Below, one piece after another: positions 14,539-27,448 of a stretch of DNA of 64,000 bases; within the stretch, counting starts at the first letter, position 1, and each line of letters opens with the position of its first letter. Both the position numbers and the translations under genes were made by a program. The stretch lies in assembly GCA_905331475.1 (NCBI GenBank), contig CAJNYU010002647.1, positions 62,001 through 126,000 of the forward strand. Reading direction: 5' to 3'. This DNA is from Rotaria socialis (taxonomy: Eukaryota; Rotifera; Eurotatoria; Philodinida; Philodinidae). The notes under the pieces were generated by a model. The model was not told where the DNA came from and did no database searches. It saw nothing but the letters and a program-made list of their open reading frames with translations.

Positions 14539-15237
14539 AGAAATATAATCGACTTGAACAGAATTCACTATGACAGTTCATGATGAGATGATGTTCTATC
14601 TCGTCTTGTATGATGTTGATTTGGCTAATTCAATCAAGAATAGAAAAACATCACATTCATTCCTAATTTTGCTAAATATCTTGGGCAGTTACAATTTTTC
14701 GTGTTAGTTTCAATTGTGAAAAAAAAGAATCTGATTTCATACAAATGTCCCTAATATCGGAGTTAGACAGTGTGGGTGTGGATGAAGGGAAAATGCTCTG
14801 AAACACCGAACCATTTGAAGTGTTGTTTCAACAATACCTTTGCTTCTTGTGGGGGAATAATCATTTATTTGATTGTTTCATGTGTCATTGTTTTTGCTGG
14901 AATTGATTTATTTCGATTTCGGCATGTTCTAAAATACTAGTCCTATGCTAATATTTCCAGATATCGATTGATAATCATTGTTTATTAATTTTTAAAAAGT
15001 CATCATAAATTTTACTTTTTATATTCAACTGTTTCTTTCTTTGTGAACGATCTTTATTTATATATTTTTTCAGTAACCTTTCGGCAACGATATTGTCTTC
15101 TTCAGATTATTTGATTTTTATGTTTATAGACATACACACGTACACAAGCTTTTGTCTTTCTCTTTCCAGTTATTCTTTTCCATATTCATTCAAAATATGA
15201 GGTACGAAAAAACCGAACCCAAAAAGAAATTAACTAT

Positions 15238-17050
15238 CCAGAATTAATCAGGCAGTTATATTTCATACGGCATATTGTTAAAGGTAAATATTTATTATGA
15301 TAAGAAAAAAAAAGAAGAATTTTATTCAGAATCTAGATATACAAAATATTATATTCGTTTATTTTTTTTAAGTGGTTTTTTGCGGATTTATAGTCAATAC
15401 TTTATGATAAGAATGTTTATTTTTCATGCTGGTTTCTCGATGAAACAAAAGTAAAAGCCTTATTGTCAAGGTCTTCAAGAAAAAAAAGTGAATCTTTTTT
15501 TTGTTAACCGATAAAAAATGAATCGTTACAATTTTATTATCATCTTAAAGTTATTTTATAGAATATAAAATGAATTATTCAATTAGAGGCATTACACTAA
15601 TATTGATATTCTTGTGCAGATCTTGAAAATGAATATAATAAAGAAATGAAACAATAAGTATCACGTGATTGACATACAAGATAGAAATAGTTGAAGGATG
15701 CAGATGTCAGTTGTTCAATTCTACATAGTATGGCGTTCATCCTGTGGAAATAAAGCATGGTACTACTGAAAGATCAACAATACATTTATAAATCGGAGAA
15801 GCTGTTCTTATAGTATAATATAATATGAAGTAGTTTCATAGCGCCATCTGTTTTTCATAGAGAAAAGATAGGCACATCATTTTTTACATTGGTAACAAAA
15901 TACAGGTCTGATTATGTTTGATGAATAAGAATGAGAGAAGAGAAGAAGCTGTAGATGCTGTTGTCATCTTTGTTTTTTGTGAATAAATTAGTCATTAAAT
16001 AATAAAGCAATTTAACCATTTGAAACAGTTTTTTTTATCATAGTATGTAATCAAGAAAGNAAAATGGTTTGCATATTTTTAAAGTCCCTTCACTTCAGAT
16101 ATCGAATCAAGAGATTCGGATATCTTCAAAGCCACGAATATCCTCAACTCGAGTTAAAATGCGAAGTAGCTCACGTCAGAAAAGTCATCGGGAAAACTAG
16201 TTCTGGAAAGAGTGAAATCCTAAATATTTTCAAGAAATCGAATAAGATTCTTTGTTTCACATCCGAAAGTAAGTTCTCATAGCTACGAAAGAAAGTAAAA
16301 AAAAATTATCTATTGGTCAATAACTATAACAATGTTTTAAGAGAAAGAGGAAATTAAGACGCTTTCCTGTCTATAGTCACAACATGTCTAAAAACAAGAC
16401 GTAGTTCACGTCTGAATAAGACTTGAGACGGATGACATGTCTGGTTAGACACATGGCATTTTTTACAGTGAAATGTTTTTTTTATCATTCATTATTCTTT
16501 CCATAATGCCCCTATTTGCTTATATAGAAATATTACGTCATTCTGGATGATAGATGGTAGAGGAGCTTTAATTTTATGTTTAGTGTTAACATGATGTCTT
16601 TTCCCCTATGATTATAGATTAACGCTTTATCACTTCATAACCTACATTACAATCTATTTTTATTTTGTTCTTGAAATTAGATAATGGCCTAATTACTTGC
16701 GCTTAAATGATTTTGCACTAGTTGATATTATATTTTATCTTCACAAAAACATTATATAGATTACTTTTTTCCCTCTTGATATGAGTTGTGATCTTTACCA
16801 TGATTCATTTTTTTCTGAATTAGTCTTCTCATTTGAATATTGATCTCTTATTATCGGCATAATGATAATCATGCAGGTAGTTTGGACAATAACACTTACA
16901 TTTTATCTTTACGAAAGATTACCGAGTAAGGATGTATACATATTTTCTTTTTCTAAATTGACATTAGTGTACTAATATTCTCTTCATTGTTATTTATTTA
17001 CTATTTTATATTAAATTAATTATATGTCATTTGATAGTGGTGTAATCAGC
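15238..17050. repeat. Copy 2 of the diverged direct duplication
   Basis: Same orientation as the copy at 12.18 kb. 15238-15721 is nearly identical to 12182-12663. From 15722 on, the alignment continues after a deletion of about 370 bp and is far more diverged. Later matching landmarks include the pair TCATGCAGACAGTTAG (13866) and TCATGCAGGTAGTTTG (16872). A single N sits at 16060. A 72-codon plus-strand open frame (16064-16282) in this copy has no counterpart in copy 1 and no known domain. Confidence 0.75.
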
Positions 17051-17662
17051 TAGTTGTTTTATAGTAGATTTTGTGTCGTACGAACATTTTTTATTTATAT
17101 GGCTCAATTGACAACAAACTGCATATGATTAGTTATTATATGCAAGTCAGAAATACTCATTGAACTCGTAATATCTACTATGCAAAAAAAACATTTGAGC
17201 TTCCTCGAAGAGATTGATGACAGTTTTCATTTTGAAACAAATGATGCATTATTGAAACGTAACTAAACAAAGTGCTCGTTCAGTTTGCGATTCTCGAGAA
17301 AGGAACTACCGAAATTGGAGGGCATCGAGTTTAAATAGAAGTTCAACATACCACTAGGATTTCTGAGTGCTACGATATAGGTAATTAAAATGCTCGCTGT
17401 GTATAAATGATATGCGTACGTACAAAAGCTTAATCATCAGTAAAATATGTTAGATGGAGAAATATTTGTTATGAAATTCCCTTTATGTTAAAAAGAATAT
17501 AAATTGCTACAGACTCATTAGAAAGAAGAATAATAGATGAAGATTTTATCAAATAACTTTGGGATTAATCATATATATCTAATTTATTAAAAATAATGGA
17601 ATATCATTGTCTGATTCTATTTTGTTCTATAGAAAAATTCATTCTAGATTAATTGATAATGG

Positions 17663-19267
17663 ATGGATACTTCTCGGTACATTCAGTCGTGCAATCCATC
17701 GTAAAAAATTCTTTTTTTTAATGTAATTTAACATGTTATGTTTTAGTCGCTTTGTTGTTAGTTGTTCTCTATTGATTTTTTCAATTCTGTTTGCATTGCG
17801 AATTGATGAATATATTAAAATTAGTTATTGGCTTGTTTTCTTACCATTGTTCACATGGAAATTCCTTGTAGTTTTTGGTGCATGCATTGGAATTTTCGTC
17901 TGGTGTAGAAATGGTGATGGAAATAGGTAGAACAAACTGTTTTATGAAATTTCAATTTAGATTGTCTTTTTTTTTGTTTTCTTCGTAAAGAATCATTCGG
18001 ACGCCAGACAATGATTGTCAAGCACTGATTATTTATTTTGTCATGCATATTCTTATACTTACATTTGAACTACTTGTATGTGACAAACTAGAAAAGCGTC
18101 TTGAAACTCGTTGGATTACATGTTTTACTCCATTACTTATATGTATACTAATTTCTTCTATATCATGTCTATGGTCATTGAAAGCACAAAGAAATTTTCT
18201 TGTAAGCAAATAGTCATTTCGCAGATACTAAAAATATATCTTTATTTTTTTTTCCTTTCATACAGATGCAAGGCTTTATTTCAGCAAATGGACTTTTATT
18301 TTTATTTTTTCCATTTCGTCTAGATTCTTTTATTACATGGCGATATGTCGTATGTATTTGTTTGTTTTGTGAGATACGTAATTAACTATTTTTAGTTAAA
18401 ATGTAGGTCGTCTTTATTCCAGTATGGATATCTTTATGTGTGGCTTTAATATTTATTGTTGTAAAATTCATTCTTGCTATTATTTATCGATGTTCTCAAC
18501 GTGCACTATCCAATTATCGTGAATTAAGTACGATTACAGAAGCTATTACTTATGTAGTTTTGTTCATTCCATTTAGTATTTTCTTGGTATGTTTATTTAA
18601 TTCTCTAATTGTTTGAACAATTCAAGTTGATGATATTAAATAACATAATAGAATTCATAGTTTCTTATAACAGCTACAATAATCTGTAAAACAAAAGGAA
18701 TAGTCACCAATTTTGTACTACTATGACAAATGTCTGAGTACTTTTTGCTATTTAAAACAGATTTTCGTCAATTAATACCCATAATAGCATTTTGTTTATT
18801 TTCAAGATTTTACTGGTTAACCGACTCGATTATGAAGATACTGACCAAACGAAAAGGCTTTCATTCACTGTGATCGCTGTTCCTTTATGGATTGCATTAA
18901 TTGCTTGGCTTACTTTGTCATTTGGTGCTACTGATACTAATCCATGTTTGTATTATAGATATTAGTTTTGTTTTCGATTACATTCTAGATTTGTTTATAT
19001 CTCTGTTTCTTAGGGTGGTTTGGTCTTCAACGTAATTTATGTGAAACTATTCTTGAGCAATGTCCATCACTATCAATTTATTTCAATAATCGATTTAGAT
19101 TTCCATCAGATACATCAAGAAATGATTCAATGTCTGGTCTGGCCATATCGACAACAGTTAAGAATATCGAATCGATTGATGCAAACAAATTAACTATAGT
19201 AAACACAAACAATGAAAAGAATCTCACTTCACAAGATCCTTCCATGTCATTATTAGAACCCGATTAA
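17663..19267 (+). CDS. TMEM185: TMEM185-family multi-pass membrane protein
   Basis: Seven exons (17663-17676, 17747-17926, 17991-18201, 18266-18349, 18407-18586, 18807-18945, 19014-19267) join in phase to 353 residues, against about 350 for human TMEM185A. The match runs the whole length: ILFALRIDEYIKISYWLVF in the first membrane pair, HILILTFELLVCDKLE in the next, and NPWWFGLQRNLCETILEQCP near the C-terminus, where vertebrate proteins have HWWFG followed by a Cys/Leu-rich segment. There are about seven hydrophobic segments, then a polar Ser/Asn-rich tail. The short first exon (MDTS) is chosen because it alone supplies the phase for exon 2; an unspliced start at 17733 (MLCFSRFVV) is an alternative. 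Molecular function in the family is poorly known. It converges with the presenilin gene. Confidence 0.88.
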
Positions 19268-19853
19268 TTGATATTGGACGCATATATTTTTATTATTTAT
19301 CGTTCATCTGATGAAAGAAATCTCTATTGCTATTTCAAGTCAAACCAATGTGCATTCTTTTAATCTTAATGAGCTATCTATATGTAGAGAAAACAAAATA
19401 CTTGTCTTTAGTACATGTCTGAGATTTGTTGATTTCATGTTATATTTAAAATAAATGCAATAGCAAATCTCAGCTGAATCAAAAAAAAAACATCTTCAAT
19501 TTTTAACTTGAAACTGAATGCTGTGAAGAAAGTTCAATGTTTTGATTTGTGTCTATCCTATGAAAAATCTGTCGATTGATATCAATGATGTAGAAGACAT
19601 AGTTTAATACGAGAGTCGTATTGTAGGTGATAGGAATAGTAACGATATTAGAATTGAACAGACTATAAAGAAAAAAAAGAAATATGACTTCTATTCGGTT
19701 ATGTATAACTTATCTACGTTAATAAATGTAGATCTGTTTGATTCAAAAAGAGATTTATCAACTGGAGAACTTTACTCGTGGATAACCTTTGACTGTTTTT
19801 TCTTCTTTATTGTAATCATAAAACAAGCAAAAAAAAGGGAGATTCGTTTCTAT

Positions 19854-21156
19854 TTATACGATAATTGGTCCAGTCGGTAAACGAAGAGCATCCGCAAATT
19901 GATCTCCAATATGATTGTAATAGAAAAAGATTGCTAAACCAATTAATAAAGAGATAGGTAAAGCAGGTAGTGGTCGATGTGATATAATTAAAATAATTGT
20001 TGTGAGAAGCATACCCATTATAATACATAAGTAAACAATAATAATGGCAAATAAATTACATTCAGATGTGAAAACAGTCTTGGCCAGAAGAATCGAATAA
20101 AATATAAAATCTCCCAAGCCTAACATAGATTTACGTGTTGGACGTTTTTTAGATATTTGTTTTTCTGAGCGAGCATTTGTATTTACGATTCTATTGGAAT
20201 TTTGTTTTTGTTTATATAAATAATTACAAGTATTGTTCGATAGTAAGAGAAAATTAACACTTGACCATTGTTTAGGTAATAGAAATTGCTTGTTTTTTAT
20301 TAAATTATTCTCATTCCTATTTTGATTTTGAAACCATAAACCGGTTGTATAGATCATAGTTGATGGTACTTGAAGTTTACGTTTTTGAAACAAACTAATT
20401 AATAAATAAAGTGGACCAAATGGAAGTAAGACAGCAATCATATCCCATAAGGCAAGTAATGGTAAAAGTGCCCATGCAATCCATTCTGGTGCTATTTGAA
20501 GTACATATAATATCATTATAATACATTGATAAATCGTTATTATTTGTTTAATTATATTTGGTGACAGCCAAAACATAGATATAATAGCAATAGTTAATAT
20601 ATTATAAACAAAAAATATTACGGTTAACCAATCAATTGCAATATTAGCCTGTGCAATAATCATGGAAATAATAGAAATATTTAAAAGCGAAAAAACCCCA
20701 ATAACTGTAATAAATAAATAAACATATAAAAATTTCATACAACCATAATAAACAAAAATAACTAGAACACATGTTGCAATTGCAATAATAATAATAATAA
20801 TTAGAGCAATTTTAAATGATTCCCATGTTATTTTTGATATTGATGCTGCGTTAGGTCCTTTGGCTGATAATATAAGACCAGCATCTTCAAATACATTTGA
20901 TTGCGTATAAAGATCATAAAGAAATATGGCTAAACAAGCAGATATGATGACAGTAAATGAAACTGGATAGACAAGAGCAAGAAATGAACGTGACCAATAG
21001 TCGATATCAAATGTCGATTTTTCGGATGGTTGTGATGAAGATCTATAAAATAATTTGACAATATTCAAGTAGCATAAAGAATTTAAAAAAGACATACGCT
21101 TCTAGTGATGGAGTAATTTTGGATGATTTAATACTAGTAGCTGACTCAGTTGGCAT
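19854..21156 (-). CDS. PSEN: Presenilin, catalytic subunit of gamma-secretase
   Basis: Two exons (21098-21156 and 19854-21042, 55-bp intron) encode 415 residues. It is an intramembrane aspartyl protease with nine predicted membrane segments. Family motifs are in order: NIAIDWLTVIFFVYN, then PEWIAWALLPLLALWDMIAV with the first catalytic Asp, LLPFGPLYLLI, GLGDF with the second catalytic Asp, and the PALP signature in PLPALPISLLIGLAIFFYY. A large polar loop of about 95 residues between segments 6 and 7, where presenilins cut themselves, is Asn/Lys-rich. Oddities: the residue before the first catalytic Asp is Trp where animal presenilins usually have Tyr. The C-terminus ends LPTGPIIV rather than the common Phe/Tyr-Ile ending. 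The PALP and GLGDF order rules out the oppositely oriented signal peptide peptidases. It starts 503 bp from SNAPC1, head to head. Confidence 0.93.
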
Positions 21157-21658
21157 GTTTTATCTAGTGTCGATAATTAATGCGCTCATGTAGCCATAGA
21201 GAGAAACAGATTAATGATATTCTCTTAAATCAAATGTCTGAAGTTGATCAAAGAAACATTGTAGTAACTTTAAGAAATAAGAATTTATGTATTATTATGC
21301 CTAACATGACACTACGTGTTGCTGTTATTTATTTTGTTTATTACTGTAACTTCATAACTTTTAGCTATTGTTTTTCAAACGATTATCATTGATAACAAAA
21401 GTGAAGAGATATCTATAAAAACTGAAGGTACCCATCACACGTTCAATGTTGTATTTGCATATGCCGATGGATTCAACAGATTTTCTTTGTTGAAACCAGT
21501 GACATCTGTCTGATGCAGAAAAATGTTAATAGACCATTCATTCATTCACTCGAAAAGAAAACTAATAAAATATAGAGTGAATCACCCAGTCATACTTTTT
21601 CGTAGTTGGCATTTCATTTGAAAATAACAAAACTTTATACGGTACATCCAAAGTAATA
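21157..21658. promoter_or_regulatory. Shared upstream region between presenilin and SNAPC1
   Basis: The two start codons lie back to back with 502 bp between them, so promoters of both genes must fit here or overlap. Small open frames here have no family resemblance. No TATA-like or other specific motif can be assigned with confidence. Confidence 0.4.
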
Positions 21659-22987
21659 ATGGCTGCATATTATACGTATAATTTTTTACCCCCAATTTCA
21701 TCAGATTTTGATTCTCTTTTACATGATTTTGAACAAGAATCCAATCATGATTATGAATCATTTGCATCTGTATGGCGAAAACATAAACTTGAATTACTTT
21801 TCAAGTAATTATATGATTATTACAGTTGTCTATACACTGTCCCTTGTGATATATTTAGATCTGCAGATATTCAACCAAATTCATTTCGATTTGTTCGTAT
21901 TTTTTAATGGATTTATCTCAAAAACAAAAATTTCGTTTTCTAGTTTCTTGATGACTCGATGACAGTCGCTGCTGCCTATCTCGGTGATCCATGGCGTTTA
22001 CCTATACAACTCGGTGCACTCTATTGTTTATTTACAGTATATATGTATCAAATAGAAGAACCAAAAGTTAAAGTAATATTCATAATTACTAAATTTCTTT
22101 AATTTATATTTACTGTTATTGTTTAAAGGTTCGATTGACAATAGAAACTTGGAATTCTTTTCTTGATCAGATAGAATCTTCAATAATAGTACCAGCGGAT
22201 GCTAAAGTCATCCTGTGTAAATTAATTCATGAACATGCCTTTGCCATCAGTGCAACACGCCATGAGGTTTGTTTTATATTTGACATGAAATAAAATTTAC
22301 TAATGATATTCATAGATGGGTCCTCGTTTTTTTACTAAAATTAATTATATGAAATCTGGTAAATATATGCGTTCAGATGTATTACTTTCATCACGTTTAA
22401 ATATTGATGAAAAACTTGTTAAGGTAAAATTTTCTTATTTTATATTCGTTTTTATAGTCCCATTTTTTTTTCTTTCATATAAATTTAGATTTGTGAAGAA
22501 ACACATAATTTATATACAAAAGCAAAAGATAGTCTAATTGAAGCATACGGTGCTACAGATATGTTACCAGAAGAATTTTCATCGATTCGACCAAATTTTA
22601 TTGAACAATTAAAAAAGAATTTCGATATAGAAGAGTCAGACGAACAACAGCCAGAAGTCGAACCAGAACCTGAAACAATAAGCAAGGTAGAAAGATTCAT
22701 TTTTAAAATCATTCTTCAGGATGCGTTTGTTTTTAAATCTGTATTAGCGTCGGTCATCAATTGGTAAATCTCGAAGTCGTATTCGAGCTAAAGCTGAAAT
22801 GATTGATCGTCCAACAACGACAACTTCTATCAAGGATGAATTTATGGGTGATGAAGATGATAATGATGAAGCTGATGATGAATTTAATCAATCAATATAT
22901 ATGAATAATAGTGATAATAATGAAGTGTCTAGAAAGAAACAGACAACGAAATCGAAACCGAAACAGCGGCGTTCAAGAAAAAAATAA
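21659..22987 (+). CDS. SNAPC1: snRNA-activating protein complex subunit 1 (SNAP43 family)
   Basis: Seven exons (21659-21804, 21859-21892, 21944-22072, 22129-22266, 22316-22423, 22489-22686, 22748-22987) join in phase to 330 residues. The N-terminal 200 residues match the SNAP43 domain: LLHDFEQESNHDYESFASVW, then the tiny exon 2, then YLGDPWRLPIQLGALYCLF (vertebrate form: YFLPPYTFQIRVGALYLLY), then LTIETWNSFLDQIES and TKINYMKSGKYMRSDVL. The C-terminal 80 residues are acidic (DEDDNDEADDEF) and end in a basic stretch, as is common in this subunit. In animals the complex binds the proximal sequence element and drives RNA polymerase II and III transcription of small nuclear RNAs. BPNT1 follows after only 68 bp on the same strand. 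Confidence 0.88.
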
Positions 22988-23055
22988 ATTGTTTAAGTGT
23001 ACATAAGTTTTTCTTCTTTATAGATATAAAAAAAAATAAAACATAAAAAAAGATA

Positions 23056-24735
23056 ATGACAGCGAGTCATTCATTACCAGTACTTATGCGTGTACTTTCG
23101 GCATCATTGACATTAGCTAAACGAGCTGGTCAACTCATAAAAGATGTACAAATGTCTGGTAAAAGTCTTGATATAGTTGATAAAGTACCGTATGCCTTAT
23201 TTCTTGCACATTTCTTATATTCTTATAACTTTGTAAGGGGCACAACGATCCGCAAACAAGAGCTGATCGAGCTTCACAACAATTAATTATTTCAGCATTG
23301 GCACAACATTTTCCGCAATTAACTATTCGTGGAGAAGAAGTAAAAGTCTTTCTATTTTGTGAAACACGATAAAAAAAAACAGACTTATGTACAGTTAATC
23401 AGAGTAAAAATTTGCATTTCCACTCAGGTCACAGCCTACAACAATAGACTTAAGATCAAAGGCCATATAATAACTGATTAGAAAAGGTTTCAAGACAAGA
23501 TATTTGTTTAACTACTGAAAAGTCTTTTGAATTGTGTACAATTTAAAATTCTTTTGCGATAAGTAGCTGAATTTTATTTTATTTTTTCGAAAATTACACA
23601 TTTGTTTTAATCTAATTGATATTTAGCAGAACGGTTGAGCAAATTCTTGTCCTAAGTCATAACTTTTAGTTTGTCTCAACATTCTCCTATGATAGTTGCA
23701 TTGTGTTTCACAATTGTGTTCTACAAAGATTGTACTAAAAGTTTTCTTCGTCTTTTTTTCTATGTAGAATATTACAATTGAAAATTCTTCAGACACACCA
23801 GATATCAATGAATTGGTTGATGCGAATTTACAAGAAGTTTTACAAGCAACATGTCCAACTGAATTTCACGAATTGCAAGAGAAAGATGTACAAATAATAA
23901 TAAACAAAACTAAGATAAAACGTTAGATTTTATATTATTTTTTATAGCTTGTTGTCTGGGTGGATCCATTAGATGGAACACGAGAATTTACTGAAGGTCG
24001 ACTAGAAGGTGTAACTGTACTTATTGGTTTTGCTACTCAGGGTAATGCAATCGGTGGTATTATTCATCAACCATTTTACACGGATGGTAATGAACATGGA
24101 CGTAGTGTATGGGGAATTGTCAATTCGGGTGTGTACGGAAAATGTGTACTCAATAGTAAACCTTTAGCTGGTCGAATTCTTGCTGGAAGTCTATCTCATC
24201 GTTCGAAGACTGTTATAGATGCTGTAAATGCATGTGAGCCTTCCGAAGTTTTACAAGCTGGCGGTTGTGGATATAAAGTAAATATTTTTCGTATTTTCTA
24301 CATCGTAGATACTTTGCTTCTTGACTCTTTGTTCAAATTCGATCTAAACAGAATGCTGGTGTTGATAGGAGAGAAATGTGTCCATCCTTTAGATCATGCT
24401 ATAAAACAATATGTACTAAGATACATATATATATATATATACTATCGAAAAGCTTTCAATAATTTGTGATTATATCTTTTGACTTATTTAAGGTTTTACT
24501 TGTTCTTGAACGTCGTGTTCATGTTTATGTGCATGCATCACGTGGTTGTAGTCTCTGGGATACATGCGCGCCAGAAGCAGTTTTAAAAGCTGGTGGTGGT
24601 ATGTTAACCGATGTATTTGGTAATAAAATATCATATTTATCAACGAATGAAACATCTGTAAAAACAGGTGTTTTAGCAACGATGGAAAATCATGATTGGT
24701 ATGCTCGACGAATCCGAGAGACAATTACATTATAA
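23056..24735 (+). CDS. BPNT1: 3'(2'),5'-bisphosphate nucleotidase 1
   Basis: Five exons (23056-23184, 23238-23339, 23768-23887, 23948-24277, 24493-24735) join in phase to 307 residues, against 308 for human BPNT1. The enzyme removes the 3' phosphate of PAP, the by-product of sulfation, and belongs to the lithium-sensitive, magnesium-dependent phosphatases. Metal-site motifs are present: QLTIRGEE (first Glu pair), VVWVDPLDGTREFTEG (the DPxDGT/S core), and GCSLWDTCAPEAVLKAGGG (the WDxxAPE motif with the last metal Asp). The family length, start MTASHSLPVLMRVLSAS and end REYIT-like tail (RETITL) agree with full length. The 3' part of intron 2 is long (428 bp) compared with the others. Confidence 0.93.
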
Positions 24736-25467
24736 GACAAAAACGAAACGTTCAATTATTATTCCCATTGTTTTTACTTTTGACTCTCAATTTGAGTTTT
24801 CTCATAGGATTAACCATTTGTATTAGATTCAATCAAGAGAATGATTACAAGCAGTCATATGACTTTCAGCTCAGCGTTTAGATAATCAACTATATATTTT
24901 GATTGTATTAAGATTTGTATGCATGATAAACTTAAAATATATCTGTTTGTTAAAAGACAAAAAATTTATTTCTTTGAATGAAACGACAACAACAAGAGCA
25001 AAAAATAATATATTCATTACAGCTTGCATAAGATGAATACTGATGTTGGGTCTCTTTTGAAAATAATAATAAAATAATATGATGTAAATTCCACGAAACA
25101 TAAGAACACAAATGTAAGTTGTAATTTTCTCTATTGATTTATGATAATTTTGATTTGATGTACTACAAATGTACATACTGAAATATATAGATAAACATGA
25201 ATCATGATCATCAATGTTATTTGAGATCTCTATTCAATGATAACATTTGTCTATGGTAGAAGAACTTTGACATTGACGATGCACTAAAAAAAATCGTTAA
25301 TTATTCATGAATTTTTCTCTTGTATGCAAATCCAAGTGAAGAAGAGCAAATATAATCGTTGAATTAATTTCATCATGAAAAAACTAACTGCTTTATTGGT
25401 GTTCTACTCTATAGATTTATGGAACGTAAACTTCAAGTACACTAATCAGATAATTCAAAAGTGTTGA
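24736..25467. other. Intergenic, non-coding
   Basis: AT-rich sequence after BPNT1. A minus-strand open frame at 24886-25176 is hydrophobic and low in complexity and has no recognised family. Nothing else was identified. Confidence 0.4.
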
Positions 25468-25648
25468 CTTGCATCCCGTGGCGGCGCCAGGGGGGCTAGG
25501 GGGCGCAGCCCCCCCCCTAGCGAGATTTTGACAATTTTTCTGGGTTTTTCGGATATTGAAAGCTTTTNNNNNNNNNNAACTTTTTTCGGGGGCCCCCCCC
25601 CCCCCCCCCCCCCTAGCCCAAAATCCTGGCTCCGCCACTGCTTGCATC
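25468..25648. mobile_element. hAT-like MITE, 165 bp, with 8-bp target duplication and an assembly gap
   Basis: The element at 25476-25640 has inverted ends: CCGTGGCGGCGCCAGG on the left and, read on the other strand, CAGTGGCGGAGCCAGG on the right. It is flanked on both sides by CTTGCATC (25468-25475 and 25641-25648), an 8-bp target-site duplication typical of hAT transposons. The inside is unusually rich in G and C runs (a C run at about 25591-25612) and holds ten N at 25568-25577. It has no coding capacity, so it would have been moved by a transposase elsewhere. Confidence 0.8.
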
Positions 25649-27448
25649 ATTTAGTCAAACGTTCAATAAAAACTATGTTTATAGAAAAAAATCTACCATA
25701 GAATTCAATGATTCCGAGCGATTACTTAATAAGAAATCTATTTATCTAGAAATATCTCTGTTAGTTAAAAACAAACGAACCTTTAGCATTCTAACTATTG
25801 GAAAGAAAATCATTGATTTAATATGCCTCGAGCAAAAGCAGTTCTTTTTCAAAGCTACTTCTGTTTAACTTTGATATTTTAAAAAAAATTGAATTGTTCT
25901 TTTTAGTTAACTATTTTAAACAGTAACCAATGTGATTTTATAATGAGACTTTCTTTTGTAAGTCATACTTGGCCTATAAAGACAGTTCGATGAGATTTAA
26001 TATGCAAACTGGATTATTCTTAGTTTGTGTTATGTAATAGATTTTGATACTGTGCTAGCTGATATGAATTGTAGTGTTGATATCTTGATAGAAGGCATAT
26101 ATACCTCATCAGCTAATGGTAGAGATAACGAATAATAATCTGACTTCTATACTATGCATTACGTCATCAACGTTCCTCAAGATATTAACATATGTTTTAG
26201 GGAGTTCTTTCCAATATAGTTTGACTAATCAAAAGAAGAATCAAATCTTTTTGATCTATTACTTCAAAGATTGATTAAGAATATACCTTCTGGAAATACT
26301 TTATATAATCATCTAAAGAAAGCTTTGCTGTATATCTTATTAAACTTTAGCTGTTCACACAATATATTGATTGAAATTTTTCAATTATCTAGAAACATTT
26401 TTTAGATATCAAATAAAATTACTAGTTACGTTTTTGTATGTATTCTTATTTAATTATCGTTCATTTGTTTTCCTTTGAGGAAATCGAAATCTTCCTTTAT
26501 TTTCTCTCTTTTTATATTGAGTTCATTCAAAAATGTTTTACATGGTTCATCAAATTTCTAATTGAATTTAAATGAATTTTTTCCGTTTAATCATTGATCA
26601 ATAAATAATTTTCTAAATCGAATTTGTCTAACAATCTTCCTTTAAACTACTTGACCAATTCACTCTTATATGAAAGAATCAAATTTCTAAAACATCTCAT
26701 ATCAAATTTCTTTTATAGCTATTATGAAAAATCTTTCGTTTGATGGAAACTTTTTAACATGTTAGCTATTTAGTAACTAATCAAAAAGAAAACTCTAACT
26801 TCCGATGGAACCATCTAAATATCTAAAACTTTATTTCTCTCTTTGATTTTATTTAAAGAGAACTCAAAATTTGAGTTAATTGGCAGTTTTCTGTTACCTT
26901 TCAACCCCCGTTTCTCTCTCTCTCTCTCTCGCAGTGTATATACTCATGCTCCTATTGTTCAACAGTTCATTTTTTTTAAACAAAAAACAATCAAAATATA
27001 CATTTTTTCCATTTAAATGATGCATTTCACTGTTGTTTCCTGAGGCGTCGTTGTTCTTCGACTTTCTTTTATATATATACACATATGCATCTGATGACTC
27101 AATCATTGGCGTCAAATACTAATCACCTTCTGCTCTTCGATTATTGTATTTGAGCACACGTTCATTGACTAGTTGTTCTGAAATGATAAGAAATGGGCGT
27201 CTATATCAAGCAAGGACAAAATCAAATCTTCATTGACAAGTATTCTTTTTTTCTCGTCCACATATGCAGATTGGCTCTAAATGGTTAGAATGCTTGTCAC
27301 TTGTCGTCTGGAAGCATCGGATCAAATAACATAGTGTAAAGCATTTCGATTACTTGGAAAGGCTCTTATTTTTTTTTTGTTCAGCATACACATACACATA
27401 CAGAAGAAGAAAAAGAGAAAGAGAAAAATGAGTTTAGTTATATATTAG
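25649..27448. other. Intergenic, non-coding
   Basis: AT-rich sequence with a CT microsatellite near 26913-26932. Open frames are short and have no family resemblance. As the 3' flank of the homeobox gene, it may hold its untranslated region and enhancers, but none can be pointed to. Confidence 0.35.

Noticed and set aside
12182..15721. 480-bp direct repeats considered as LTRs of a retrotransposon
   Set aside because: No TG...CA ends, target duplication, primer-binding site or polymerase frame between them, and homology extends beyond the block.
25417..25650. 77-codon minus-strand frame with Gly and Pro runs
   Set aside because: It runs through N bases and lies inside the MITE; not a gene.
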